Positions 19,925 through 31,900 of a DNA stretch of 64,000 nucleotides are shown here, piece after piece. Numbering within the stretch: the stretch's first letter is position 1; each line of letters starts with the position of its first letter. A program made the translations under genes and the position numbers. The stretch comes from Phytophthora hibernalis (taxonomy: Eukaryota > Oomycota > Peronosporomycetes > Peronosporales > Peronosporaceae): contig JAAKBF010000010.1 of NCBI GenBank assembly GCA_012656075.1, positions 124,001-188,000 of the forward strand, written 5' to 3'. Under the pieces are notes generated by a model, which ran no database searches, was not told the origin of the DNA, and saw nothing but the letters and a program-made list of their open reading frames with translations.

Positions 19925-21535
19925 TTACGTGCACACATTTTTGGTTAATGATCCAACAGTAGTGCCGTATTTCTCGAAGCCGGCCATGAACCCATGCCAA
20001 TGATCCGTCGGATCCGTTTCCACTCCAGCGATTCCAAGCCGGCTGCAGCCTCCATGCTGCAGAGTCTCCACTTGCATTCTCTCGTGCCGACGCTGAGCTT
20101 GCCTTTGATGATGGCAGTTGCAGCCCCTCTCTCTTTGTAGTCGCGTCGTTTCCCTGTCCATCGCCGGCGTCCCGCCCATAAACAGACCAAACGGCTCAAC
20201 TGCGGGTGCGGGTGCACGGCATGTAACTGCACCTCTGGTGCCATATACGTGGTCAGCGTGCGCTCTAGCTGTCCATGATGCACCTCTTGTCTGCGAATTG
20301 GCCCCCTTAATGGTCGTACTAATCAGTGCCACGGTGTTGGTGTCCGTGATCACCTTCACTACCACCGGGTGATCGCTTGGTGTCGCGTGTAACGTCACCT
20401 CGTCAGGGTAGAGTTTCCTCCGCGCTAGAGCAGGGTAGTTGACCAGCAAATTCAGCGCCAAGTCCGCCGCCTTCTCCCATTGGTTTTCCGTAGCCGCTCT
20501 GCCACCAAATTCAAACTCTAGCTGTCCTTGAGCTAGTCTGTGCCAAGTAACCAAATCACGCAGCAGCTTGTGTTTGAGGTTCTGGTGTCCACTAGCCTCC
20601 ACCAAGGTGGCTCTGTTCCCAGAGCGTGCATATACATGAAGCGTCGAGATGTCCGCATATGGAAGCCACTCTAAGTGAAGGGTGCTGTTCGCCTCTCCAG
20701 AAACCAGCCCGTTCCGCAATTCAAAGTCCCGTGGCCAGTCCTTACAATCCACTCCTAAAGTCGACCCCCTCCAGTGCAGCTGTTACCCGTAGTGTCGTGA
20801 TCTCGTACAGCTTGCTGAGCTGACCGAACTAGCTCGGCCTGCTCAGACTGTTTAGTGCCTGCACATGCCAGCACCGTTCGGCCCATTCGCCATAATGTGG
20901 CTTTCCGTTGAACTCCTGATGGTGCGACCGGCGTAACCTCAGGTGTGATGTACACTGTAGGCGCTGTGCCCTGTCCGCCATTGTGAAAGAGTATGTATCC
21001 CACAATGTGAGCTTCCTCTCAGCCCAGCGATGCACCGCCACCGCCGCCATTGCATAAGTTCAGCCCGCAAATTTGGCATCGCTAGTCCATCCACCGTTCT
21101 TGGTAGCGCAGCCAGCGCCGAATCCACCCAGGCCCGCATGCCCAGCACATCCTTCTCAAAGATCCCGTGCCAGACATAGTTGCGAATCCTAGCAGCCAAC
21201 TCGTTCACCGTTACCGTCGACGGTCACGCGTGTCGCGCTATGTACAGTAAGTTAGGGATCACTATGGCTGCTGCCACTTGGCTGCGTCGATCAACGGTGA
21301 GGGCCTTCTGACTAGCAATACGGAGCCGTACCTCCAACTTCTTGATAGCGTTTTCCCAAGACGCGTCCGCCGTCACCGCGCTGCCAACCTGTAGCCCCAA
21401 GTACCGGCATGCTACAGCTGGTGCCTGATAGTGTAGCGCCGTTGGCAACACCATGTGAGGATGGGGGGAACTGCTCCACCGTCTCAAACTCCATGCCTTC
21501 TCGACGTATGATCCGCACAACAATAAGCTATGGTG
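19925..21535 (-). mobile_element. LINE fragment, reverse-transcriptase C-terminal side
   Basis: Minus-strand frames give a post-catalytic RT/thumb region (YLGLQVGSAVTADASWENAI, then VDRRSQVAAAIVIPNLLYIA at about 21230-21410) and the familiar LINE downstream segment (LAARIRNYVWHGIFE, then LPRTVDGLAMPNLRAELM at about 21060-21200). A long, partly open tail follows (19925-20752). Frameshifts are frequent. The RT catalytic core (YxDD) lies beyond the right edge of this piece and is not present. Non-LTR retrotransposon, inactive. Confidence 0.65.
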
Positions 21536-22438
21536 CCCACACCCGGCGTGTGTACATTTGACCGACGTGATGCTGTATCATATCTTTTGGGAATGCGAGG
21601 CGGCACGGTTGCTTAGACGACATTTCCTGCGGCCGTGGCACAACATTGGGCTACAACAGGCGGGCATTGAATCTGCTATCTTTGGTCTGCGCTTACATGC
21701 TATCCCGACTTGGAATGTGGGAAGTGATGTAGGAAGTGAGGTCGATCACGATGGATCCACATGAGCAACTCACGCAGGTTGTCCACGCGATGACAGAGAG
21801 TTGCTGGAGACTGGGTGCGGCACAACCACTTTGACCCGCTCAACAACGTCACCGACGGACACCACACAGCGGTCTTCAAGAACAAACTAAGACATGGATA
21901 CGCTACCGTACATTTGTACACTAGCATGGAGTGTGCGCCGGAAGTGGGCGAAGTGGCGCATAGATTACACGGAGGGCACTAGGACGAACGGGGAGGACGG
22001 ACGTCTGCAATTGACAGTGGCAACCGACCACATGTATTTGCTGTTCTTTGGTGGCCGGGTCAGCGGAATGACGAAGACCGCGGCAAGCAGGGCAGTTGTA
22101 GTGCAAGTTGGAGGCGTCAAACGAGCAACCCAGGTATGTTGGCTGAGTTCTATGTCCTACGCGACTAGGAACGCCACTGCTCCAAATGCGAGCAGTCTGG
22201 GCCTACTTAATGGATTAGCAGAGTGTGCGCGAAAGCGGTACTCCCCTCTGCATGTGATTGGAGATGCGGCGAATGTGGTTGCGCAACACCGGAGGCGAAC
22301 CCCCCAACCCCAGTGCTGCAAGCGGCTTACTGGAAGAGTCGGCGCATCATTAACCGTCTGAACATACCGGGATGGCACATTCACCTAAGGGACAACAACC
22401 GCAAGGTGGATTCGTTAGCGAAGTTAGCCATGGCCTGA
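21536..22438 (+). mobile_element. LINE fragment, zinc-knuckle and RNase H end
   Basis: The plus-strand frame at 21558 reads LTDVMLYHIFWECEAARLLRRHFLRPW, typical of the Cys/His motif after the RT in LINE ORF2. From about 22010 an RNase H-like domain can be followed with frame changes (GLLNGLAECARKRYSPLHVI, then GDAANVVAQH, then IPGWHIHLRDNNRKVDSLAK). RNase H suggests an I-like LINE clade. It faces away from the adjacent minus-strand LINE piece, so an inversion or two insertions met here. Confidence 0.58.
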
Positions 22439-22726
22439 AGCACGAGCGTGCAGTGCACACTGAGTGGAGATCAGGAACGAACCGGACAATGGGAGACGCA
22501 TGGGGCATTCTACCGTGGATCGGGAGAATGGAAGACATGGCACAAGCGGATGTCATGGCCGACTGCCAAAATGGAGGCCGGCGCGGGACGGGGAGACGCA
22601 AGTATGGACCGGGAGATAGCTAACAGTTCTCATAGGGGCAAGTGTTAGAACTGACATCAGAAGTCGTTAGAATATCTAAGTGACATCAGTGTACCTCACT
22701 GAAAAACAAAACTAGCTGGATGTATG

Positions 22727-22821
22727 GAACGCTGTACATTACAGACTGGCACGCTATACACTATACACGTGCGCACTATACACTAGAACGCTATACATTA
22801 CAGACTGGCACGCTATGCACA
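22727..22821 (+). repeat. Short direct repeat with GCTATACAYTA motif
   Basis: AACGCTRTACATTACAGACTGGCACGCTAT segments occur at 22727 and 22788, 61 bp apart, with further GCTATACACTA copies between and after. No gene is seen from 22440 to 23630. 23300-23600 is AT-rich. Confidence 0.7.
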
Positions 22822-23629
22822 GTCGAGCGCTATGCACTATAAGCTTCCACTGACACGATCAATAGCTCGAGTACTGCATGCTTAGCTGTGACGAGCTGTT
22901 GTGATCAGTACAGTATACACTAGCGCAACGCAAACTACACGAATGTTAATCAGCAGTGCTACTACACATCCACTCTTTTGTAGATGCGGTCGCGCGCTAT
23001 ACAGTAAATACTAAGCACCGTTTACTGGTGTTACATGCACCGAAAGATGCTACCCTGAGATAATAGATACACGCAGTACTATTTAACATTTTTAACATGT
23101 AAATATACAAAAACTCGCCGCAGCGAAGCGAAGGCTCCTCCAACAAACCATGTCTACAGCGTCCGCGTAGCGGTCGCCCAGAGAGCTAGTTACTTTCATT
23201 ATACTATAGTACAGCCCTTCGAGACGGTTTCTAGTACTCATATTGCGTACTCTACAATAGTATGAGTACTGCCAAAACAAAAGTGGTAGTGGTGGTAAGT
23301 AGTACAGTTGTGTAAACTACTATTTCCTCAAATACTATTAACTATTTGATCAAAACGTACTACGTAGAACTAAATATGTACTCATGTATGGTAGAGTTCG
23401 TAGTGCCATTTTTTAATTTCAATTTTCATTTTAAATGAAAAACATTTCGATTCAAATCGTTCCTATCAGTATCGCCTAATCAATATAATCCAAAAATGAC
23501 GACGAATGTCAATCCATTTTTCTATAAAAACTTTGCTCAAATCTCGACCAATCAATTGTTCAAAAGCTCTTAAAAATTGCCGATAGATATGTCCCGAGGC
23601 TACTAAACTGATAATTTGCCTTAGGCTAT

Positions 23630-24120
23630 GGGGTTCCAGCACTTCATGTCGAGCAGATGGCGCAAGCTCAAATGCAGACCAACGGCATTTCTCAAGAGGT
23701 GCGGTGGATGCTTTGATGGTGGATGTAAACAGCTAATTTTCCGGCGCTAACTTAACCAATGCTCAGGTTTTCAAGATTGCTCTGCAAAAGTATCACACCG
23801 AGAGTGACAACAGGCGGAGAGATCTACGCACACCAGTCGAACGCGTACGTTGCAGGTCGCTTTGTAAGGGTACTGTGAGTGCTAACCTTGTTATGGCCAT
23901 GTGTGTGGTTTTGCCTGCAGCTTCAAGATGATGTGTGCCAGTGGAGCACTGAAGGCTCTTGTTGAGCCTTCAGTAGAAAGAGATACGCGGACGCCTGAGC
24001 GCTGTGTGCTGTACATGTAGAGTCTGCCTTGAACATAGTGCGCTGTTCTCGTGAGTGCTGTTAGAAGCACCAGTTAATTGAGCTATCCACGCGGATTGTA
24101 GTTTTGTCGTCACGGTCTCA
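23630..24120 (+). pseudogene. Truncated duplicate of the 8.6-9.9 kb mitochondrial-protein gene
   Basis: The segment matches 9510-10010, covering the end of exon 3, intron 3, exon 4, the last intron, the final exon and about 130 bp of 3' flank. Both introns are kept, so it arose by DNA duplication and not by reverse transcription. The 5' half of the gene is missing. Exon 4 here has GAGAGTGA but then lacks about 13 bases present in the parent, which breaks the frame. No promoter or start codon is present. Confidence 0.88.
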
Positions 24121-25439
24121 AATTGCGACTGCTATAAGATCATGCGGTCTTCTATTCTGCGTGTCGGTATCACTGCTATCCGGTCTGCTCTCGACGGTCT
24201 TAATTGAAGTTATAAAGCGTATTGACTTGAGTCGCGATCGAAAGTGGGAAGAATTGTTCTGGCTTATCACCTAGCGAACGCGTTCGTGCTTTTCCCTCAG
24301 TGAGCTGGAGTAAAACGTGATCCATACGAGAAGCAGCACAGTACCTGAGTACATATCGTATAATACTGGGAGATAGGTAGCGAAGCTAGCTATTGGGAAG
24401 CCCAACGAGGATTATTTGACGTCAACTGGGTCAACGTTCGTGCAACATGAGTGTGTGGTCAACACATATTTTGCGTGTTCAACAAAGAGTGAATTTAGAG
24501 TCAAGCCTCGACTGAGTGTGAACGAGCGAGCTTGTTGGACTGAAGGTATATTCAGTGTGTAGAGTGTAGTGTGGGAGCCCGTTGAGTCGACTCGACAGGT
24601 TCAATATTTAGTGTGAACGAGCGAGCTTGTTGGACTGAAGATATATTCAGTGTGTAGAGTGTGAGCCCGTTGAGTTTGAGTGTCGTGTGTGTGAGCTCGA
24701 TGGGTTTGTTGAGTGTGAACGAGCGAGCTCATGGAAGCTCAAGACAAGTTCTGTGTTGAGTGTGTGCGCCGAAAGTGTAACGTTGTGTAAGCCGTCGAGT
24801 AGGTTGAGTGTTAATGAGTGAGTACATGGGAGATGAACTGTGTAGTGTGCGCAGGTTGAGTACGATTGCGTGCACAAATTTAATATCGGCGCAGGGAATA
24901 TGTGAGCCTATGCACGGTGAACTCGACACCATGCACTGCGACAAGAGCTTCGAGTACGCGGGCTTTCGTGAATACCAATGAATAGGGGTGAAAATAAATT
25001 CCATCAATGCCAACGCCACGCCTAATATTATTCTATCTCCCAGACTAAACAACGTACCTAGTTTCGATCTAAGGTATTGTGACCGTTGCGTGCTCGATAT
25101 CAGCTTCGTGCTCAGCAGATTGCTTGAAGTGAAAGCTAATGTCCTGAAGCTTGGGAACAAGTAGACATCGCTGCACCTGTCACCAGTAACTTCTTCACGA
25201 GGTTGCAGCCCCAATCCTACATCGCGTCCTCTCGCTCTGCATTGTCACACAACAGTTCACCCCATGCAAGACAACAAGCAGTCGATTTTTGAAGAAGCAG
25301 CAAGAGTTGTCCGTCTTGTTGATTTCGCTTAGGTCACCCCGCGCGTTGCCACGCAGAGATCATCGCCCACCACAATAATGCCAGAGTCTCAGCAATCCCC
25401 GCAAGGAGAAAAAGCCCGAAGTCGTTACGCCGCAGCGAC
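24121..25439. other. Intergenic region with tandem repeats
   Basis: Apart from the 24.5-24.7 kb repeat I see no gene. A 161-codon minus-strand frame at 24729-25214 runs partly through the repeat and has no recognisable motif. The right end is the 3' flank of RPS18. Confidence 0.5.
24515..24730 (+). repeat. About 95-bp direct repeat, two and a half copies
   Basis: AGTGTGAACGAGCGAGCTTG begins units at 24515 and 24610, each continuing through TTGGACTGAAG(G/A)TATATTCAGTGTGTAGAGTGT to a GAGCCCGTTGAG segment. A shorter third copy starts at 24712. No function is apparent. Confidence 0.8.
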
Positions 25440-26090
25440 TTACTTGTTGTTGCCGAGGATGCCGACCACGATGCCGCGACGGCCCGTGGTCTTGGTGTGC
25501 TGGCCACGCACCTTGAGGCCCCACCAGTGACGCAGACCACGGTGAGCGTAGATCTTCTTGAGACGCTCGTAGTCCTCGCGCCACTTGCCCTGCAGGTTGT
25601 TGGCCACGACCTGCGAGTGCTTGCCCGTCTTGAAGTCCTTCTGTCTGTTGAGGAACCAGACGGGGATCTTGAACTGCAGCGGGTTCTGGATGATGGCCAC
25701 GACGCGCTCAATCTCGTCGTTGGTCAGCTCTCCGGCACGCTTGGTGATGTCCACCTCGGCCTTCTTGCAGACCATGATGGAGAAGCGGCGACCCACACCC
25801 TGGATGGCGGTCAGCGCGACCCAGACCTTGCGGCGACCATCAATGTTGGTGTTAAGAATACGCAGAATGTGCTGGAAGTCCGGCCCGATGACAAGCGACT
25901 GCGGAGGCACAAGAACAAGGTCGTTAGCGTCCGTCTTCGCTGCGTCATTGGGCTGCTGGGACAGGGAGGCAATCCAAGGGGTGTCTGAAGATGCTCCTGC
26001 TGCGCTGTTTATTGCTGGCCTTGGCTGATGTCGGTTGCCTCCCTGTCGAGTGGCTCACTAGACGTCACTAGGGGCGGGATCACTTACCAT
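25440..26090 (-). CDS. RPS18: 40S ribosomal protein S18 (uS13)
   Basis: Exon 1 (26088-26090) is only the ATG, followed at once by a GTAAGT donor. A 189-bp intron ends CCGCAG, and exon 2 (25898-25440) begins TCG, giving MSLVIGPDFQHILRILNTNI, as in other eukaryotic S18 proteins. The 153 residues include GVGRRFSIMVCKKA, KRAGELTNDEIERV, WFLNRQKDFKTGKHSQVVAN and the C-terminal RGLRHWWGLKVRGQHTKTTG. The protein sits at the head of the small subunit near the P-site tRNA. An unspliced alternative start (MPPQ, 25910) exists but would add non-conserved residues. It is divergently arranged with PSMB7, 344 bp apart. Confidence 0.95.
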
Positions 26091-26434
26091 GGTTAACGAA
26101 TGCTTTTGCTTCTGGCGGTGGGAACAAAGTGGAAGGCTTTTGGGGCGTGAGCTGGCTGGTGTAGATCGTCACTTGATTCCACTATGCCCGTGCAAATGAC
26201 TGGCAGTCGGGACTCGCGCCACGCGCAGCCAGTAAAAACAGCGGACGTAGTTTCAGCCACTGACAGAGCGTATTGCTCTCCCCTTTTCATCCAATCCCTA
26301 GAAACCTCTAATATCATATATCCTTGCGTAGGATATCATATCTGACAGGTGTCGTACCGTGCTCCCTTGAATATCGTGTCCCTCTATTTGAAGCCTCCAA
26401 GATCCCCCTCAGTAACAGCAAAGATTCATCGAGT

Positions 26435-27585
26435 ATGACCGACTTCCGCCGCACGCAGAACACCTTCGGGGATGCCTTCCCGACCAACGAGCAGCTGCAC
26501 GGCGGCTTCAGCTTCGACAACTGCCGCCGCAACGACCTGCTGCTGAGCCAATCAGGTGGCAAGCAGAAGCTCAAGGCCACCAAGACGGGCACCACCATCG
26601 TCGGCGTCGTGTACAAGGCGCGTCTGCAGTCAAAAAAGAAACTGTGACATCTTATAAATTTACTGACTATTACATTATTAATTGTGCACAGGATGGCGTG
26701 GTGCTGGGCGCCGATACGCGCTCCACGGGCGGCTCCATCGTCATGGACAAGAACTGCGAGAAGATCCACTACATTGCACCCAACATCTACTGCTGCGGAG
26801 CTGGTACGGCTGCTGACACGGAGAACACGACGGCTCTCATCTCGTCCCAGTTGGAGCTGCACCGTTTGGTTAGTAGAAAGAAAATATTTCGGAGGCTTTT
26901 TCATGCTGACAATGTGGTTGTTGCTTGTAGAACACGGACACGCAGTCGCGGGTGGTGACGGCCATGACGCTGCTGAAGAAGATGCTGTTTCAGTACCAGG
27001 GACACGTGTCGGCTGCTTTGGTGCTGGGCGGCGTGGACGTCACGGGTCCGCACCTGTACTCGGTCTACCCGCACGGCAGCACGGACAAGCTGCCGTTCGT
27101 GACCATGGGATCCGGTAGTCTGGCTGCTATGTCGGTTTTCGAGTTCGGCTACAAGGACGACATGACGGTGTGTATATGCAGAGTTAACGGTTGGGATCGA
27201 AGGTTCTGACGTTTTTGTTTTTGTTTTTAGGAGGACGAGGCGAAGAAGCTCGTGCAGGAGGCCATTTTGGCCGGCATTTTCAACGACCTGGGCTCGGGCA
27301 GCAACGTGGACCTGACGACCATCAAGAAGGTGAACGGCAAGGTGGAAGTGGTCAAGGAGATTAACTGTATCACGCCCAACGAGGTGTCGGACCTGCGCTC
27401 GCAGATCAACCGAGACATCGTCACGCACATCCCGCGCGGAGCTACTCGTACGTGACTGTGCGTTGTCGGAGGTGGTAGTGAAACAACTAATTTGTGTGCA
27501 ACTTGTGCCAGGTGTCCTGAGCTCCAAGACAGAGCTCTTCCCCGCCAACGTTGTCGTCGAGGAGGCCACGCCCATGGAACTGTAG
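26435..27585 (+). CDS. PSMB7: Proteasome subunit beta type-7 (beta 2)
   Basis: Five exons fit: 26435-26617, 26692-26868, 26931-27167, 27231-27447 and 27512-27585, giving 295 residues. A propeptide (about 51 residues) precedes Gly-Thr-Thr, so the catalytic N-terminal Thr of the mature subunit is in TGTTIVGVVYK. Other family landmarks are LGADTRSTGG, NIYCCGAGTAADTENTT, ALVLGGVDVTGPHLYSVYPH, TMGSGSLAAM and AGIFNDLGSGSN. This is the trypsin-like site of the 20S core. Intron 1 seems to use a GC donor (AAG/GCGCGT) because the conserved YKDG junction allows no GT. The C-terminal tail that clasps beta 3 is present but short (ELFPANVVVEEATPMEL). Confidence 0.93.
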
Positions 27586-27728
27586 ACGCAGGTTATCGCT
27601 CCCCTGGTATCTTCACGTGATACGTAATTGCGAAAGAAAATGCACGTGAATTCCTGGCGAGCAAGTGTCTACATTGACAACTTGTTTCATTCTGTTAGCA
27701 GGTCAACTCCAAACGAACTACGTACAGC

Positions 27729-28766
27729 TTAGTCCTCCTTCACTTCGGGCATGATGATGTCCGCCGTGAGCTGCAACTTCTCTACAACATCCGTGGGGAT
27801 GGCAAACGTCGGGTGGATCTGTCGAATGCCTTCATACTCTGTATGCGTCTCCTTCTCCCGGTCAAAGTATCCTAGCATGCAGAGCCCGGCGATGCCGAAA
27901 AACGTGTGGAACACGTCGGCCACATTTCCAGGTCGATCAGCAATACCGCCGTCCTCCGGGTCCTGACATGCCAAGATGAACTGGATGAGCTTCTCCTTGC
28001 TGATCCAGTCGAGCTTGCCGATCATGATGAGCGACGAGATGTTCCACCAGCTGTAGCACACGTCCGCCTGCTTCTCGGGGCGGCCGTTGAGTCCTCCGGA
28101 GTCGCACTGGCGCTCACAGAGCCACCATCCGAGCAGCTCGGTATCCACGTACTGCTCCAGTGCAAAGCCCAGTGACAGAGCCCCCATAGCCGTGAAGATG
28201 TGGCCTCCGTGCGACTCGCAGCCCGGCACGTTGCCAAAGCCGCCGTCAAAGTTGCGACACGAGTCCACATAGGCCACCGCCTTCTCCACGTCCACAAGCT
28301 CCAGTTTGTCCAGGATCTTGAGCGCCGACAACGCGCAGTACGTGAACTTGGTGTCGATCTCCGTCCACTCGTCGCCCGCGAACGAGCCGTCGGACTGCTG
28401 CAGCGACGCCACGAAGGCTGCGCACTTGTCTCGCTGGATGCGGTCGAGGCCCCCGATCATGGCCAGCACCAGCAGCGCGTGCAGCGTGTACAGCAGGTGG
28501 CGGTCGTGGCCCACGTTACCCGCGAAGCCTCCGTCCGCGTGTTCGCACTGCAGGATCCAGTCGATGATGTCGGTCGGCCCCATGTCCTGCTCGCGGTTCA
28601 GCAACGCCATGGCGCCCACGCCCCAGTACAAGCCGCTCACGCGCATGTGCTCTGTCATGCACGACTCGAAGTCCTCCTTCTTGTTCTTGAGCCCCACCAG
28701 GTACCGCACATGCAGCGCCACGTCGAAGGCCGGCGGCGCCGACTTGCTCTCGTCGTCCGAGCTCAT
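27729..28766 (-). CDS. Rab geranylgeranyltransferase subunit beta
   Basis: A single exon encodes 345 residues matching the beta subunit of geranylgeranyltransferase II (human RABGGTB, 331 aa). Repeated GGF/GGI barrel motifs are present (CEHADGGFAGN, SDGSFAGD, NFDGGFGNVPG, CDSGGLNGRPEKQADVCYSWW, DPEDGGIADRPGNVADVFHT). The zinc ligands expected in this family are the Asp and Cys of ADVCYSW and the His of VFHTFFG; all are present. It adds geranylgeranyl groups to Rab C-terminal cysteines together with the alpha subunit and REP. The frame opens at 28823, but the ATG at 28766 (MSSDDES) aligns better with the family. Confidence 0.95.
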   Translation of the reverse strand: MSSDDESKSAPPAFDVALHVRYLVGLKNKKEDFESCMTEHMRVSGLYWGVGAMALLNREQDMGPTDIIDWILQCEHADGGFAGNVGHDRHLLYTLHALLVLAMIGGLDRIQRDKCAAFVASLQQSDGSFAGDEWTEIDTKFTYCALSALKILDKLELVDVEKAVAYVDSCRNFDGGFGNVPGCESHGGHIFTAMGALSLGFALEQYVDTELLGWWLCERQCDSGGLNGRPEKQADVCYSWWNISSLIMIGKLDWISKEKLIQFILACQDPEDGGIADRPGNVADVFHTFFGIAGLCMLGYFDREKETHTEYEGIRQIHPTFAIPTDVVEKLQLTADIIMPEVKED

Positions 28767-28927
28767 TTTGAAAAATGCGGGGTTTAAACCAATCAAGCGA
28801 TGGGTACATTTTATTATACCCAATCACGAAAGGGCTACAAACTCTGAAGATGGCTACATGTGATAGTTGCCTTTTTGGGGCGATGGTATTTTATTTTTGC
28901 AGTGTATGTTCTAGTAAGTTGTTAGGA

Positions 28928-31900
28928 TCAGTTCCTTTTGCGTGGTGAAGCGAGGGACATCATGTCGTAGCGGTCGTCCACCATGCTGTGCAGTAGCACG
29001 TATCGCTCGCGTCCGACGCCGCGCGAGTTGTTGTTGGTCTCGGTTGTGAGAGACAGCACCTCTTCCATTGTGTACTTGAGCTGCTTCCGGTAGCGCGGGT
29101 TGTTGGCGCAGACCGAGTCGATCGCCGCGCGTCCCTCTTCCATGAGCGCCGACGACATCTCCCGCACCAGTGCGAACGGCAGGTCCACCGAGAGCACCTT
29201 CATGGCCTCGTCCCCGCGAGACGAAAAACTCGACGAGATCCACTTGGACACCCGACGCGTGACCTTCTGCGTGTCGAGCTGATAGTTGCGGTAATTCCTG
29301 TCTCTGGACTGGTACTTGGCATCGACCACCCGCACGTCGAAGATGGGCTGCAACGAGTTGCTACCTGACGACGAGTTGCCACCACCGCCACCGCTGTTGT
29401 TGCTGTTCATACCGTCGCTGAAGTGGTTGTTGCCACGACCACCACCAGCGGCAGTATCACTATGCGAGGCTTTGCCAGACGTTGCCAGCAGCTCGCTGAT
29501 GTACTCTGGCAGCGATGTCACGTTCGCCACCACATCCGCTTCCGAGTGGCTTTTCACAGCTCGAATCTTCACCTGCTGCTTCTCTTTCATCAAGTGCTTC
29601 TGTACAATCACCATCCACTGCACATTCTGCTGCGCGCAGTAGTCTTCGAGGTCCTCCAGGTGCAGCGGTTCTGGATGCAGGTAATCTGCACCGATTGCCT
29701 GCCCCCACAGCAGCATCGCGATCTGCATCCGGAACAGCATTGTGTCTGATGCCTTACCAGCCGAGCAAATCAAGACCTTACGGCCGCCCGTCAGCACCTC
29801 CGACGCTGGTGACTTGAATTCCAGCAACGCTGAGCTCATGGATTCAGCGAGCAATGACACTATCTTGTCGATAGCGAAGCGCACACCCATTGCAGCGACC
29901 GACGAGGCTTTTGCGTATGCTGTCGTGAGCTTGAAACGCGACATCAGTGCATCATAACGTCCACCTTCAGCGACGATAATCTGGTTGTCGGTCGACGCGA
30001 CCAGCAGTGAGGCGGATGTGTCACCAGTGTTGCCGCCGCACGTGGTCTCCCGAGCAAAATCGCCTGGAAGATAAAACCTGATGTATACCGCTCGGGACGC
30101 GGACTCAGCCCCAAATCTAGACGTGTACATACCGGGCCCAACAACTGAAGAAACTGCATACCCTGCAGCAACAAGCGCAGAGAAGTAATGCCCTCGTTGA
30201 TGTCCTTGACAATGCGACGCAACTGCGCATCGCGCTTCTGGATTTGCTTCCGGTCCACTGAAGATGCCGCACTTGGATCACTGTCCGACGCAGACAATGA
30301 ATCATGGTTTGCAAGCGCCCGATTCTTTGCAAACAGCTTCTGCACCTCCAATTTAATGATGTCGAGCGACGTCAAGCAGTCCTCGGGTAACAAGAAAAGG
30401 GTTTCAGCGCATCGATGGCACTTGCCGGTGCTCCATAATGCTTCATCCGCTTCGCGACAAATTTCCAACGACCCGGCTTCAGGCTTGGAGCCTGAGTGGA
30501 CGGTGAGCCAGCGTGCACGTAGAAAGAAACTTCGTTCGAAAGCAGCCGTAGCACCTCGCGACGGGCACTTGTGGGAACGCGACATAGATCAAGGATGCCA
30601 CGAGTCATCCGGGCGTCATTGAAGCGCATGTAGTAGGATCCTAGGCAGCTCGGTAGCGCTTTGATCACGCCTGACACGACTTCCAAGCCTTCCAGCTCCA
30701 AAAACGAAAAGAACCTCCATCATCCCAAATGATGTCGAAGTCAGACTCGGTAAATTCGCGCGGGTGGCCACCCGCAACGCTTTTCCGGTAAACGCGGCCA
30801 AATTGAAAGCATTTCAGCCGAGACACATTGTGTCGAGCCACGAAGCGAGCAAGTCTCTCTGTCAGATCAAATGGAAGCGATACTGACACACCATTGCCAT
30901 CTAGCATCAACGAAGCGTTGGGCGCGGCGTTAAGAGTGATGCCATTAAAGCTCTGCTCTGAAAGACGTGGCATAAGCAGCGGCGTAGACATTTCAACAGC
31001 TCCATGACGCTCGAAAACTTTCTGTAAGAACACCGAGTAACATATTTGGTTCAGAAACAACTCAGCGAAGCACTAATGCAATAACTGTTTACCTGTAGCA
31101 CGTTCCTGACGTACGTTTTCGTGCGCAATTGGGTCTCGTAGCTGCGCATTTTGACCGATTCCAAGTGATCATAGGTGTAGTCGACGTGATTAACTGGTTC
31201 CTGTGATACCAGCGCGTCAATGAGCTGACCGAAAAACTTGCCCTGCGGGTTTGCGAGCGTTTCCAGCGCCTCGCGAAGGTAGGATCCTTCTATCTCTATC
31301 TTCGCGGGCAACAAAGGGCTTGCCAGTAGCTCCTTCGCATTTGGCCGCTTCGACGGATCGCGCTCGCAAAGCCACAATATAACTTTTTACATCTTCGGAC
31401 TCGCTGAAAGTTGCCGGTAGCTCATGTTTTTCCCTCAGGCCAGTGAGTGCCTGTGCACGCTCCATCAGCGTGGTGAAGGGTGGTGACCACATTTCGAAAA
31501 ACAGGATTCCGAGTGAGAATAAATCTGCTTTCTGGTTATACCGCTGGCCCTCTCTTTCTTGTTCAGGGGCTCGGTAGAACGCCGTACCAACTCCAGCGGT
31601 AATATTGCCATCGATCACATCGGCCGACATCGTAGTCATCAGGTTACTGTCGTGTTGTACACTTGATCGACCGACGACTCGGGTACTCTCAAGTTCTCCA
31701 GCTTCAGTCGCCCGTACAGCTCAGCAGCAGAAGACCCGGTTGACTCGGATAATATCGCGCCAGTCACAGTTTCGTTTGGAGGAGAAGAATCCTCGTTACT
31801 ACCGTCATCTTCCATGGCTTTAGGAGGCCGAACTGCGAGACCAAAGTCTCCCAACTTCACAGTTCCTTCAGAGTCCAGGAAAACATTGGGTGGCTTAATG

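Noticed and set aside
22727..24730. Possible CRISPR-like array in the repeats at 22.7 and 24.5 kb
   Set aside because: Copies are few, unequal and without spacers of constant length; eukaryotic context; no cas genes.
24729..25214. 161-codon minus-strand frame
   Set aside because: Partly runs through the tandem repeat and shows no family features or introns.
27906..28787. Long plus-strand frames opposite Rab geranylgeranyltransferase beta
   Set aside because: Antisense shadows of a well-conserved protein.
31639..31720. Apparent frameshift in GCN2 after the DFG region
   Set aside because: It is better explained by a 71-bp GT-AG intron (31647-31717), which restores the kinase frame.
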